This document shows positions 1 to 12,000 of a DNA stretch of 39,440 bases, piece after piece. Location of the stretch: NCBI GenBank assembly GCA_001584585.1, contig LSYV01000020.1:622591-662030 (forward strand). Direction: 5' to 3'. Every line of letters starts with the position of its first letter. The stretch's first letter is position 1. This stretch comes from Gonium pectorale. Lineage: Eukaryota > Chlorophyta > Chlorophyceae > Chlamydomonadales > Volvocaceae. The notes under the pieces were generated by a model. It had not been told where the DNA came from. It was given only the letters and a program-made list of their open reading frames with translations, and made no database searches. Position numbers and translations under genes: made by a program.

Positions 1-3000
1 GCGCCACGGCCTCTCCGCCGCGGCCCGCGGCCGCCAGCGCGCGCGCCAGGTCCAGCTCGACGGCGGCGCGTGGGTCCGGGGCGACCCGCGGGTCGGCCGG
101 CCGTACCAGCGGCCTCGGCGCGGACGCGGGCGCGGCGTCATCCCCTGCTGCCGTCGCCGGCGGCTCCTGGCCGCCGCTCATCAGCGCAAGGGCCGTCTGC
201 AGAGCCTGCGGTGGTCACGGGCAATGGGTTGGCGGGAGGAGTTGGCGAGCACGAGGACACGGGTGGAAGGGATAGACACATAGCCTGAGGGACCAGGGGG
301 TGGAGCGAGCGGCCTTCCGGGCGTTGGAGAAAGTGTGGGGCCTGGCCGCCTGGACCTCATGTGACTGACCCCCCGTAGGACTTGACAAGTGTGTCGAAAC
401 GTGCGGGTGGGTAGCCCCCCCTCCCCCCTCCCACCTGGGCTGCGGAGCCATAGTCACCCCGCGCCTCCAGCGCCAGACCGCGCGCCGCGTGTGCGGCGGG
501 GAGCAGCGGCTGCATCGCGGCAGCCTTGCTCGCGGCGGCCAGCACGGAGCCCTCGGCAGCCGCGGCGCCCCCGCGGAGCAGCATGCTCCCTGCAGGGGCA
601 TGGGAGGTTGGCGGGTGCGGTGGGTGGGTGGGGCAATGAAAGCAAGCGCACAGGATGGGCGGAGGTAGCGGCACTTGAAGATTTGAGAAGTCGCGTCACC
701 AGCCTCCACAGTTTGCGCGGTCCACTTCACACGGTGCCGTACGGGTCTGTACGCGAATCCCAACATGTTCATGTCCAGTAGCACTCAGCGCTGCCCGGTG
801 CTCACCGAGTACGAAGCCCAGACGCGACTCCACATCGCCGCCCAGCAGCTGCGCGTGCTCGTACGCGTCGGCCGCCTCCCGCAGCGAGGCGCTGACCCGC
901 GGGTCGGTCCCACCGCCGCCGCCGCCTGCAAGCCAGCCGCGCCGCAGCGATGCGTCGCCCATGGCCTCCCACACCGCGATGGACGTGGGCTCGTGGCTGC
1001 GGGCCGAGTCGAAGCACCTGCGGGGGCACGCTGGCAGCTTGTGTGTGTGTATGTGTGTGTGTATGTGTAGGGGGGGGGGTCCAAGGCATCGGACCCAGCT
1101 CGACACGCAGGCCGCCACGCCCCTAAGCCACGCCCCTAAGCGCAAGTGGGCTCACAACACGGTTTGTTACTTTCGCAACTGTCGTAACAGCTCTGCATAA
1201 CAGCTGTGCCGAGCAACGGAGGCCTGCCAGTGGAGCAGGCCCCTGGGCGCCTGCCCTGCGGAACAGCGCCCACTGCTCGCGTACGCCGCACCCCACCTGC
1301 TCGCGAGGCCGCCCTCCCCGTGCGATGCGTACAGGCGGCCCAGCGCCGCCCACACGGCCGCCCGCCGCGGGTTGAGCTGCAGCGACCGCGACAGGCAGTA
1401 CTCCCCCGCGCCCGCCAGCGCCGCGGCGGCCGCGTCGGTGACGCCGCCGACGCCGCCGGGGGCTGCAGTGGCGGCGGCGGCTGCGATGGTGCCCGCCGTC
1501 GCCCACAGCCAGTCCGACACGGGCTCCAGGCGCAGGCCGCCACGCACCAGCGACAGGGCCCGGCGGCGGAGCAGCGCGGGCGGAGCCTCCGCCTGGGGTG
1601 GAGCGGGGAGGCGCGAGCGACGTAACTAAGCGCAGGCGCACCGGGCTGATACGGCCCTGCAGCGGCAAGCTCCACGCAACTGGGCGTGAGCTGTTCCATC
1701 CATCGGACACTAGCAACCAGCCTTCCGATATCCCTCCTTCCGACATCCCTGCCCCGTCTCTCCTGCAGCTCGAAGAGCAAAACGTTCCCGCGCACGCTGG
1801 AAAGTGGACGCGGTCGGGAGGGTGCCGGTAGGCGAATCCAAAGGGGGGGGGGTGCGTGGAAGGTTGTGCTTTCCGGGGATGTAGTCATGCGCTGAGCGAG
1901 TAGTGGCATTGTCAGTGCAACGGCCAGGAGGGGTTCAATACGCACAACCACAGAATTGCCAACTTTCGTACGCGTTTCGACCGACCCAGTTATTGGCTCC
2001 CTCCTCAATGCCGCACCCACCCCGGCCACCCCGGCCCCGCACGCGACCCACATCGCGCTCGAGCTCCGGGTGCTGTCCCGCCAGCTCCAGCTGCAGGTGG
2101 TACGACAGCCCCAGGTCGCCCCACAGGCCCGCGACCCGGGGGTCCAGGTGCACCGCCGCCGCGTACGCCCTGCGGCCCGAGCGCAGCGCCGCCAGCCGCG
2201 CGCGCGCCGCGTCTAGCGCGCCGCGCACCTCCGCGGCGCCGGTGCCAGAAGCGGAGCCGGCGGCGGTGGCGGGCGGCAGCGAGGCCACCACCGACCCGCG
2301 GGTCGCTGCGACGCTCTGTAGGGTCGGCACGGCGGCGTGCTGCATGCGGACGTCGCCCAGCAGCTTCCAGCCCGCCTGCGCAGTAGCGGGATGACAGCTT
2401 GACAAGACTGGGTCAGCAATGCCATCACCCGCCAATTCTGCGCCCTCACTCAAATGCCCCCGGTGTCCACAGGGGTTGGTCGGATCCAACGGCGTGGTGG
2501 GTGCCGCTTGCCCAGTGGACTCCACCTGACTAGCTGACAGCGGTGCAGTCTCGGCCTCGACAGGACACATAGGCTCGCTGCACATACGGTACACACATGC
2601 TCGATGGTGTTGATGACGACCTGAATGAGCCTGCTGCCGCGCACAGATGACACACACACACACCTGCAGGTTGCCGTACCGCCGGGTCGCCTCGCGCGCC
2701 AGGGTGTCCGCCTCCGCCAGCTCCGCCGCCGCTCCGCCCGCCGCGCCCAGCCGCGCCGCCAGCGCGGCCTGCGCCAGCAGAACCTCGCCGCAGCCCAGCA
2801 GCGCCGCCGCGTGGCCCGGCGCCGCCGCCAGCGCCGTACGGTAGTACGACAGCGCGGCCGGCATCTCGCCCATCTGGTAGTGCAGCGCGGCGGCCTGCAG
2901 GCGGCTGAAGAGGCGGCCGGGGGCCAGCTCCAGGGATCGGCCGTACGACTGCGGCGTGGGCGGGAGAGGACAAGCGGCGGGGTAGGAGGTGGGGTGGGGC

Positions 3001-6000
3001 CGGGCGATGTTGCGCGTGTGTCCGAAATAGGTGCGCCCCTGTGGGCGAGACAGAGCGGAAATGGCGGCGTGCGGCGTATACCGCCACCTAGACCGACCAC
3101 ACAACCACCAGCTCCATCACAGGCCAGACGCGACGACCCAGCCCAACAGTGCGACCCACGGGTCACAAAGGCACGTTGACGCCACCATCCACACGCCACA
3201 CACGAGGACGCACCGGCCGCAGCATGGAGCTCAAACGGGCACGAACCGACCAGGTCCATACCTGTGCGAAACGAGGTCCCGCACAGAAACCAGCCAGCAA
3301 CCACGAGTGTTTGGAAGGGGCAGGCGGCGAGGGCGCGCCCCGTGGCGGCGGTTGTGGCGCAGGAGGCGGTGGAGCGGAGAGGGGGTTTGGGGCAACGGGG
3401 GAGGCGGAGGAGGCAAGAGAGAGACAACGGTGCAGCTTAAAAGCATCAACATGCGGCCACCACGATCCGCAGCACGACTACCAGTATGGTGCCAGGGGCA
3501 CACACTCGCCGCTTGTAACTTTTGCATGCACCAAGACGAACAAAACCAAACGCCAACTGTCGCCCTCGACAGCCAACAAACAGCTCATCACACGTCGCTG
3601 TTGTTGCTCGGATCCTACTTAAGACAATGCGCCTTTTGGCAGTGGAAGGGAGTGGAACCATCGCGGATCCTGGACCGGCCTGGATCGCTGCCGGCTGCGG
3701 AGTTGCCCGCATGTCCCGAGCAGCATCAGTATCCGATTGCCGGGTCGACTAAACCGGGTCGCTTTTATTTCTTCGTGTGGCCCCTTCGTGCGTGCACACA
3801 GTGAGTCTCTCACGCGCGCAGCCGCAAGCAGCCTGGATAAGGTCGCCGTGACAGAACGCAACAATGACTGACATGTAATACATGCACATCCTGCAAAGCA
3901 GATTATACTACAGGGCCCGGATCATGGCACACAGAAAAGTACACGCGAGAGCGCATGTGCGCCGGCTCCCGCCTAGAGCGCCGCCTGCGGGCCGAACGGC
4001 TCCTCCGCTGCTGCCTGCCGCGCCCGCACCCCTTCCGCCGACTCCACGCCACTCTCCCCACCACCACCGGCACCACCGGCCATGCCTGCGCCCTCCTCGC
4101 CCTCCACCACCGCCTGGAACGCTCCCCGCTCCTGCACCGGCACCGGCCCGTGCGCCCCCGACCCGGCTCCCTTGGCTGCCCCCGCCCCCGCCCCCGCCGC
4201 CTCCAGTTCCTCCTCTACCTTGAGCGCTGCGGTGTGGCGGCCCAGTGCCTGGTAGGAGGCGGCCAGGCCCTCCCACAGCTCGGCGTCGTCGGGGGACCGG
4301 CGGATGGCGGACTGCGCGGGGGTGGGGCAGCGGGCGCAGGGAAAGGAAGCAGAAAGTCCATGACGAGACGCAGATTGCTGGGGGAAAGGCTCGGGGGGCG
4401 ACGCCTGGGCATGGCTGACAGGTTCAACAGCAAGCCACCTGGCGGCCGAGGACGGACGGGCGCTGGATGACGCACATACGGCAAGGCGACAGACAGGAAA
4501 CAGCCATGGGGGGGGGCACGGTGGGTGCAGTACGAATGGCGAAGCAGCCTTTGCAGTGCATGATTGGCAAAGCTCAGCATCAATACGCTAGCCCTCACCC
4601 ATTGCCTTGAGTTCTAGTCTTATCCTCTCCCACCCCGTGAGCCCCGCCCGCCCCGTCCTCCCGCTCTCGCTCCCAACCTGGTAGGTCGCGACGGCCTCCG
4701 AGTGCGACCCGCCGTCCCGCAGCAGCCGGGCCAGCGCGCGCTGCGCCCAGCCGCCGCCTGCGCTGCCGCCGCCCTCTGCGGCGGCGCCGCTGGCGGGCAG
4801 CAGGCCCGGGTACACCAGGTAGGGGGACGGCGCGATGGCCGCTGCGGACGCGGGCGCGGGCAGGGCGGACGCGCGCGCCTGCATCTCCTCGCACAGCTGG
4901 CGCGCGGTGTCGGAGCGGCCGGCCGCCACCAGCGCACCCACCAGCGCCTCACCCGCCTCGGCCTGGGTTGAGGGTTGGTGTCGTGGCGGCAGTACCAGGG
5001 GGCACAAACGGTCAGGAGTGCGCCCCAGCACATACCGTACCAGTGACACTCGCCCTCGTGGCCCCGCACGATGCTGCCCTGTGCTGACAACACTGGAACA
5101 CGACGGCGGGTGAGGATGAGTCCCCTGGCCCGCACAGCCGTCCCGAGCCGCCACATCCCCCCAATCCAACTTAATAGATGCTCTCGCAACGCAATACTGT
5201 CACATCCTCGCAGCGTGCAGGGCCCAGTCACCTGGGTAGGGTCCAGCGCCAGGGCGCGCTGGTAGCACCGCTGCGCCTTGGCGCCGTCCGGCGGGTCGGC
5301 CGCCCGCGCGTACCAGTGGCCCAGCCACGTGAAGGCGGCTGCCTGCAGCGGCCCCGCCACGCCCGCCGCAGCCAGCAGATGCTGCCGGCACTCGGAGCGG
5401 AATGGCTCCGCCGTCGGACCCTCCGCCACGGCCCCGGCTGCGCCGCCGTCGGTGCTGGTGGTGGTGACGGCCGCGCCGCCACCCAGTGCCGCCGGCGGGT
5501 GGGTTCGCGGCAGGCTGCCGCCGCCGCGCGCCCAGAGCGCCAGCGCCAGGTGCAGGTGGTATGTGGCGGCCTCCCGCTGCAGCGTCGCCACGGAGGTGGC
5601 GGAGGCGCAGGGCGCGGCGGCGACGGCGGCTGCCAGCGCGGGCTGCAGCGCCGTCAGGGCGGCCTGTAGGTGGTAGCGGGCGCCCTGGGGGCCGGGAGGG
5701 GGCGGGAGGCGGGCAGCAGGGAAGGGAAGGGCGAATGGGCGACGTCGAGGGCATACGTAGCAACCGGCGACAGCTGGAGGGAGACTGGTAGAGTGCGCCG
5801 CCTAATCATCTTTGAGCCCTCTCAGCTCCCAGTCCGTCGTGAGCCGCGGCCATCTGCTTCCTTCACTACAGCCCCGCCTCCATCCAAGCCCGCCCCCAAA
5901 GAAGGTCCACAAGTGCACCCGCCCCCCTACCCCAGCCCCCTCTAACCCCCACTACTCCCACCTCCGGCGAAGCCCCCTTCTTGAGCAGCACCATGCCCAG

Positions 6001-9000
6001 CTCGCCCGCCGCCCACGCCTCGATGTGCGCCGCCGAGCGGCCCATCAGCGCGCCGCCCACCATCTCCTCAAAGTGCTGCCGCGCCGCCGGCAGGTCGCCG
6101 CGCGCCGCCGCCACGTGCGCCAGCGCGCGCCGCGCCTCCTGGCTGACGGAGGTGGGGGGCACGCCCGCCAGCTCGCCGGACGCGACGTGGCCCTCGCTCA
6201 CGCCGTGCGCCAGGCCCTCCAGCAGCAGCTGGCACAGCGATGGGGATGGGTGAGGGGTGGGAAAGAGAGGCGGCCAGGCGGGCGTTCGGACAGGTGGTAT
6301 AGGTGGACACGCAGCCTGGAGGCAACAGCTGAGAGGACGGGGCGTGCAGCACTGCACGGTGGCGAAAAGGTGAGGTGGCGAGGGTGGGATTGAAGGAGCA
6401 AACGGTTGACCGTGAACGCACTGGAGTCCACATGAAGGCTCCCGTCCGGCGAGGGTGGGAAAGTACAGCGGGATTGGCAGGGGCACACTGGGGCAGGAAG
6501 GCTGGAGCCGGGTGTGCAAGCGGTCAAACGGCAAACCCTTCACGCCGCTCCGCTAGTGCATCACCGCCAAACGCGGCGGTCAGAGAACTCCGGCCTGAAG
6601 ACACGACCTCAGGTTCGAAGTCGTATGCTGACGCAGCAGGTGCTCACGCATGCCGTACGCATGCCGTGCATGCCCGGCTGGCACAGGTGTAAGACATGTG
6701 CAGGGTCCGCGCCTGCGCCTCCTATGTCTCCTCCTGAGCTGTTTCCTTCACCGGTATGTTTCCAGCCGGCAGACACACCGACCCCGCGAGAGTGGCAGCC
6801 GCCCGCCCACCTGCGCCTCGTCCAGCTTGCGCAGCCGCAGCAGCGCCTGACCCGCCCGCAGGCGCAGCAGCAGGCCCGCGCCGCTGAGCCGCTCCTTGCC
6901 CAGCAGGTCCCGCGCGGCGACGTACTTGAGGCCCTGCCCGGCGCGGCCACAGAGCACGAGAGCAGTTGCGAGCGCCCAAAAGGGTCGGGGAAAGGCGCTA
7001 GATACGCATTAACTGTGTTACACGCTCTAGGGAACAGGCGGAGCCAGACCGGGGGCCAGAATCAGCAAGCCCCCTCCCAAACATGAGAAAACGGGAGCAT
7101 CCCAACCATGCTGGCCACCGCATGCGGCACTCCTTGTTGAAGGTCCACAGTCGCTGCTTGGAGAAAGGCACGCTCGTGTACAAGAGAACAAGACGCCAGC
7201 CCCTCGGCCCTCGTCCCTTGGGGAGCAGTGCCATTGGACAAGTGCGCGCTCCATACGAGACGCAACAGGCTGCCGCGCCCCGGCACTGGACCCTCCTGTC
7301 GGCCAGGCCAGGCCACGCCGCTCCCGCCCCGACCGGCCAGATGATGCACACCTCCTTGGCTGCGTCCAGCGCCGCCTCCGCCGCGCCCTCCTCCAGCAGC
7401 AGCTCGCAGGCCGCCAGCCAGCCGGCCACGCCGCGGCCGCCCCGCGACAGTGACGACAGCAGCAGCTTGGTTACCTGGGTGGCGGTGGGTTGGGAGAGGA
7501 GAGAATGTGGGTGGACATGTGGGCGCACTCAGCACCGCAGCCTGCCCGGTACGCCCGGACCAAGCGCTTGACAGCGACAGAGCCGTAACGCCAGTAGGTG
7601 GAGGGCCATTGGAGGAGGCGCGGGGAGCGCCATCGCATGAGCCTCCTGGAGGCCGGTTGCAACGAGCCAGCCTCCTGACCTCACAGCAACGCGCGGGCGG
7701 TAGCAACAGCCACAGTAAGGCGACAGCCAGCAGGCAAAACCAACGACCGCGTGGCGAGACGTCGACTTGCCTGGCGCCGACGGCCAGCGGCGCTGGCGGG
7801 GGCGCCGGCAGCCGCCGGCAGCCGCGCGACGGAGACGGGGGCCGCGCCCGCCGCCGCCGCCGCTGCATCGAAGCCGTGCGTGATCGCCCGGCGGCGTAGG
7901 CTGAGCGCGTTGTGCAACTGCGCGGTGGGGCTCCAGGGGAAGGAGTGGCTGAGGTGGGCGGAGATGCGGCCGCAGTCCGCCAGCAGCAGCGGCAGCTGGG
8001 GCGGCTCCAGGGCGGGCGCCGTGGAGGGGTCCAGCGAGGGGTCCTGCGGGCGGCGGGGCGGCGGGGCCACCCAGTCAACACGCCCCGCACCGTGTCGCGC
8101 AGCAGGGGCATGCATGCCGGGTAGAGGGGCGAACAAGATTGGGACAGCGCGGATGGGTTGCCAACAGATGAATGCAAGGGGATGCAAGGAATGGAGGTGC
8201 CGGTTCTGTTGCATTGGGTGACAAGCGTGGTGATCTGGGTGCAAAGCGGGGAGAAGCAGGTTGCAGTAGTATCGCAGCTCGCACGCGCTTCCTCGTCTAC
8301 GCCAACGCGACTGCGCGTCTGAGTTCCAGATCCGAGCACGGGAAGGCGCTCCACCGGTGTGCGCGGACTGATTGCTGTGTGGCGGCCAACCCAGCGCCTT
8401 TATCCCCCTCCCCCCATCGCTCCGCTCGCGGCCCCGACGCACCTCTGCGCCCACCACCTCGTTCTCCAGCTCCAGCATCGCCAGCGCCGCCTCGTAGGGG
8501 TAGGGCGCGCAGCAGCCGCCTGGGGGGTTGAAGGATGAGGGAGGGGGGCAGCAGGGTAACGTGCCAGAGGCCTGGATCAGAGCTGTAACCTGTGGATCAG
8601 AACAGCAGCGGCCAATCACGATAATACAGCCCCGTTACCGAAAGCCGCGCGTTTCACCCAACGTACTGCCCCTCCCTCAGTGCGGCGAAGCAAGCCACCC
8701 GGATCGAGGGCGTGCACCAGGGACCAGGGACCAGGGACGAGCAGGCTGCGCCTCGTCACCGACGTGCCCACCCAACCAACCCATTCCGCCCGGCTGCCCA
8801 CTAGACGCACTTGCGCGCAAAGCGCTGCGGACCCTTCCCCCTTGAACAACCTACTGAGCCCCAAGTTTGCGCCCCACCCCCGTCAGTCCGCACCTACGCA
8901 GGGGCCGCACCGCCCTTCCATGGTGGCCTTGGCGGCCGCCAACAGCACCGCCCGGCGGGAGTGGCGGTCCATGGAGCCGGGCGGGGCGGCCTGGATGTAC

Positions 9001-12000
9001 TTGCGCAGCCTGGACGGCGCGGGGCAGCGACGAGGGGAAACGGGGCGGGGCGGGGCCAGAGGATTTGATTGTCGTTCTCACTAGAGCTGCGCGTGTCATC
9101 CCGAACCGTTGAAGGCGGAATAACGATGAGCTCTCAGCGTCCCTCGGCAGGCCGGGGCAACGGGCCCCCGGGGGCGGGGGCACAGGTGCAGAACCTAACA
9201 CCGTGCAAGCACAGGAAGATGACGAGCAGCCTCATCGAGCCGGCGCAGGTAGCTCGCCCCGCAGCCCCTCGCAACCCGCCCGGTCCCCCACTCCCGCCCA
9301 CCTCCTGAGGAAGGCCTCGTAGTAGGGCGCGAAGGGCGGGCAGGGCGGCCTCAGCGCGATGATGCGGCGCAGCGTAGCGGACGCGTGGTCGGCGTCCAGC
9401 TCCAGAGCCTCCTCCGCCCACTCGCCCTCCACTGCGCTGCGCACAGCCGCCTCCAGCGCAGCGGCCTGGGGTCAGGAGCGCACGGCACGGCGGTCGGTCA
9501 GCACAGTACAACCCGCAGTGGTTCTATGGAACCCATGGGCAAACGGGGAGAGCAAACGGGGAGCCCCACGCGTGCAACGTGCGCCAAGAGCAGCTTGGGA
9601 GCCGCACAAGCCACGGAGAAGGACGCGCGGCGCAGGCAGCCACAAACCTACAGCTCCCTGCCGCGAGTCGGGCGCCCGGGCGGGGGCTGGCGCCTACCGG
9701 CCCAACCCAGACCGCGCGGCCCGCGTACGGACCTGCTCGGGCGTGGCCGCTCCGGCTGCGGCCTCCTCCTGCATCCTCGCGGCCACGCGCACCTCGATCT
9801 CGTTGGCGTCAGCAGCCAGCTGAGGGGGAGAGGGAAGGCGTGGGGCAAAAGGGATCAGGGCCGCGGAGGGAAGACGCGGAAGGAAGCGCCCACCTCCCAC
9901 ACTGGCAATGTGGAATGTGGCGTGCTCGCGGGGGCGGGGAGCGGGCCGGCGCCGGGCGACGCTGACACGGCTATCGATAACGTGGCGGTCTACAGTACGC
10001 GGCTGGGGTGAGCCTCGCCCCAAACAACGACCAAGGCCAAGCACGCATACAGCCGTAACGACGTGCATGCGCTCGNNNNNNNNNNNNNNNNNNNNNNNNN
10101 NNNNNNNNNNNNNNNNNNNNNNNNNNNNNNNNNNNNNNNNNNNNNNNNNNNNNNNNNNNNNNNNNNNNNNNNNNNNNNNNNNNNNNNNNNNNNNNNNNNN
10201 NNNNNNNNNNNNNNNNNNNNNNNNNNNNNNNNNNNNNNNNNNNNNNNNNNNNNNNNNNNNNNNNNNNNNNNNNNNNNNNNNNNNNNNNNNNNNNNNNNNN
10301 NNNNNNNNNNNNNNNNNNNNNNNNNNNNNNNNNNNNNNNNNNNNNNNNNNNNNNNNNNNNNNNNNNNNNNNNNNNNNNNNNNNNNNNNNNNNNNNNNNNN
10401 NNNNNNNNNNNNNNNNNNNNNNNNNNNNNNNNNNNNNNNNNNNNNNNNNNNNNNNNNNNNNNNNNNNNNNNNNNNNNNNNNNNNNNNNNNNNNNNNNNNN
10501 NNNNNNNNNNNNNNNNNNNNNNNNNNNNNNNNNNNNNNNNNNNNNNNNNNNNNNNNNNNNNNNNNNNNNNNNNNNNNNNNNNNNNNNNNNNNNNNNNNNN
10601 NNNNNNNNNNNNNNNNNNNNNNNNNNNNNNNNNNNNNNNNNNNNNNNNNNNNNNNNNNNNNNNNNNNNNNNNNNNNNNNNNNNNNNNNNNNNNNNNNNNN
10701 NNNNNNNNNNNNNNNNNNNNNNNNNNNNNNNNNNNNNNNNNNNNNNNNNNNNNNNNNNNNNNNNNNNNNNNNNNNNNNNNNNNNNNNNNNNNNNNNNNNN
10801 NNNNNNNNNNNNNNNNNNNNNNNNNNNNNNNNNNNNNNNNNNNNNNNNNNNNNNNNNNNNNNNNNNNNNNNNNNNNNNNNNNNNNNNNNNNNNNNNNNNN
10901 NNNNNNNNNNNNNNNNNNNNNNNNNNNNNNNNNNNNNNNNNNNNNNNNNNNNNNNNNNNNNNNNNNNNNNNNNNNNNNNNNNNNNNNNNNNNNNNNNNNN
11001 NNNNNNNNNNNNNNNNNNNNNNNNNNNNNNNNNNNNNGCCCCGACCCCACCTGCACGTCCGCCAGGCGACACAGACACTCGACCAGCTCCGCCTCCGCCT
11101 CGGCCACCGCCGCCCCACCGGCTCCTGCCGCCGCCTCCGCGCCGCCGGCCTTGGCCTCCGCAGCAGCCAGCGCCTCCGCCGCCTCCTCGCTCAACGCGCG
11201 CCATGCCGCCTCCGCCTCCGCCAGCTGCCCGGACCGCGCGGCCGCCTCCGCGTGGCGGCGCAGGAAGGTGGCGCGGCGGCCGCGGAGGGGGTCCTCGGGG
11301 GGCGCAGACTCTGCCAGCTGCAGCAGGCGCGAGTAGCACTCGGCTACAGACGCCCAGGAGCCTAACAAGGGAAGGGAAGGGGAGAGGCAGGGCAGGGCAT
11401 AACCCTGGAGCACTCGGGGAAAGGTTAGGTGTCCAGGGAATGGTTCCGCGGACGGGTGAGGGGCCCAGGTTCGGGCGGCATGCGCGCCCAGGCCCGGGAC
11501 GACTGGGCCGAGGGCGGGACAAGCGGCATTCGTGGAGCAGCCTGGGAAGCGCGCCAAGCGGGCAGTGCGGTTCACGGGTAAGTCATGCCGCGGACGAATC
11601 GTGTATGTGTGTGTGTTGAAAAGGAACGTGTATGTGTGTGTGTGTGGTGTTACATCTCCGGGCCGACGCTGGCAAGGGGAGTGTGTGTGGAGGGGGGGTT
11701 CTGTGTGTGTGTGTATGTGCATGGTCTGGCGCGCGCACCTGTCTCGGTCGCCAGCTCCGCCAGGCCCTGCCACGCAAGCGGGTTGCGGGGGTCCAGGTCG
11801 GCAGCGCGCCGGTACGCGGCCTCGGCCTGCGGGTCGGGTTGACTGGTTAAGAAGGCGCAAGCGCGTGTGGGCGGGCGGGGCTGGCAGAGGACGGGAAACG
11901 CGGCCCCTGCAGGAAGCGCGGCGTGTTCAGGGAGCCGCACAGACCAGGAACTAGCGCCCGCGCGTGCATTGCGCTGGGTGCTGGGGGCGCCATGCGATCG

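Noticed and set aside
1935..3104. 389-codon minus-strand open frame read as one continuous protein
   Set aside because: It contains two real SKI3 exons (2948-2664, 2375-2052) plus the intron between them, which happens to be open. The intron part includes CA-repeat and non-TPR sequence, and the TPR homology requires splicing.
9694..11860. Open frames of up to 629 codons spanning the assembly gap
   Set aside because: They are open only because the run of N has no stops. Real coding here is limited to the SKI3 exons on either side.
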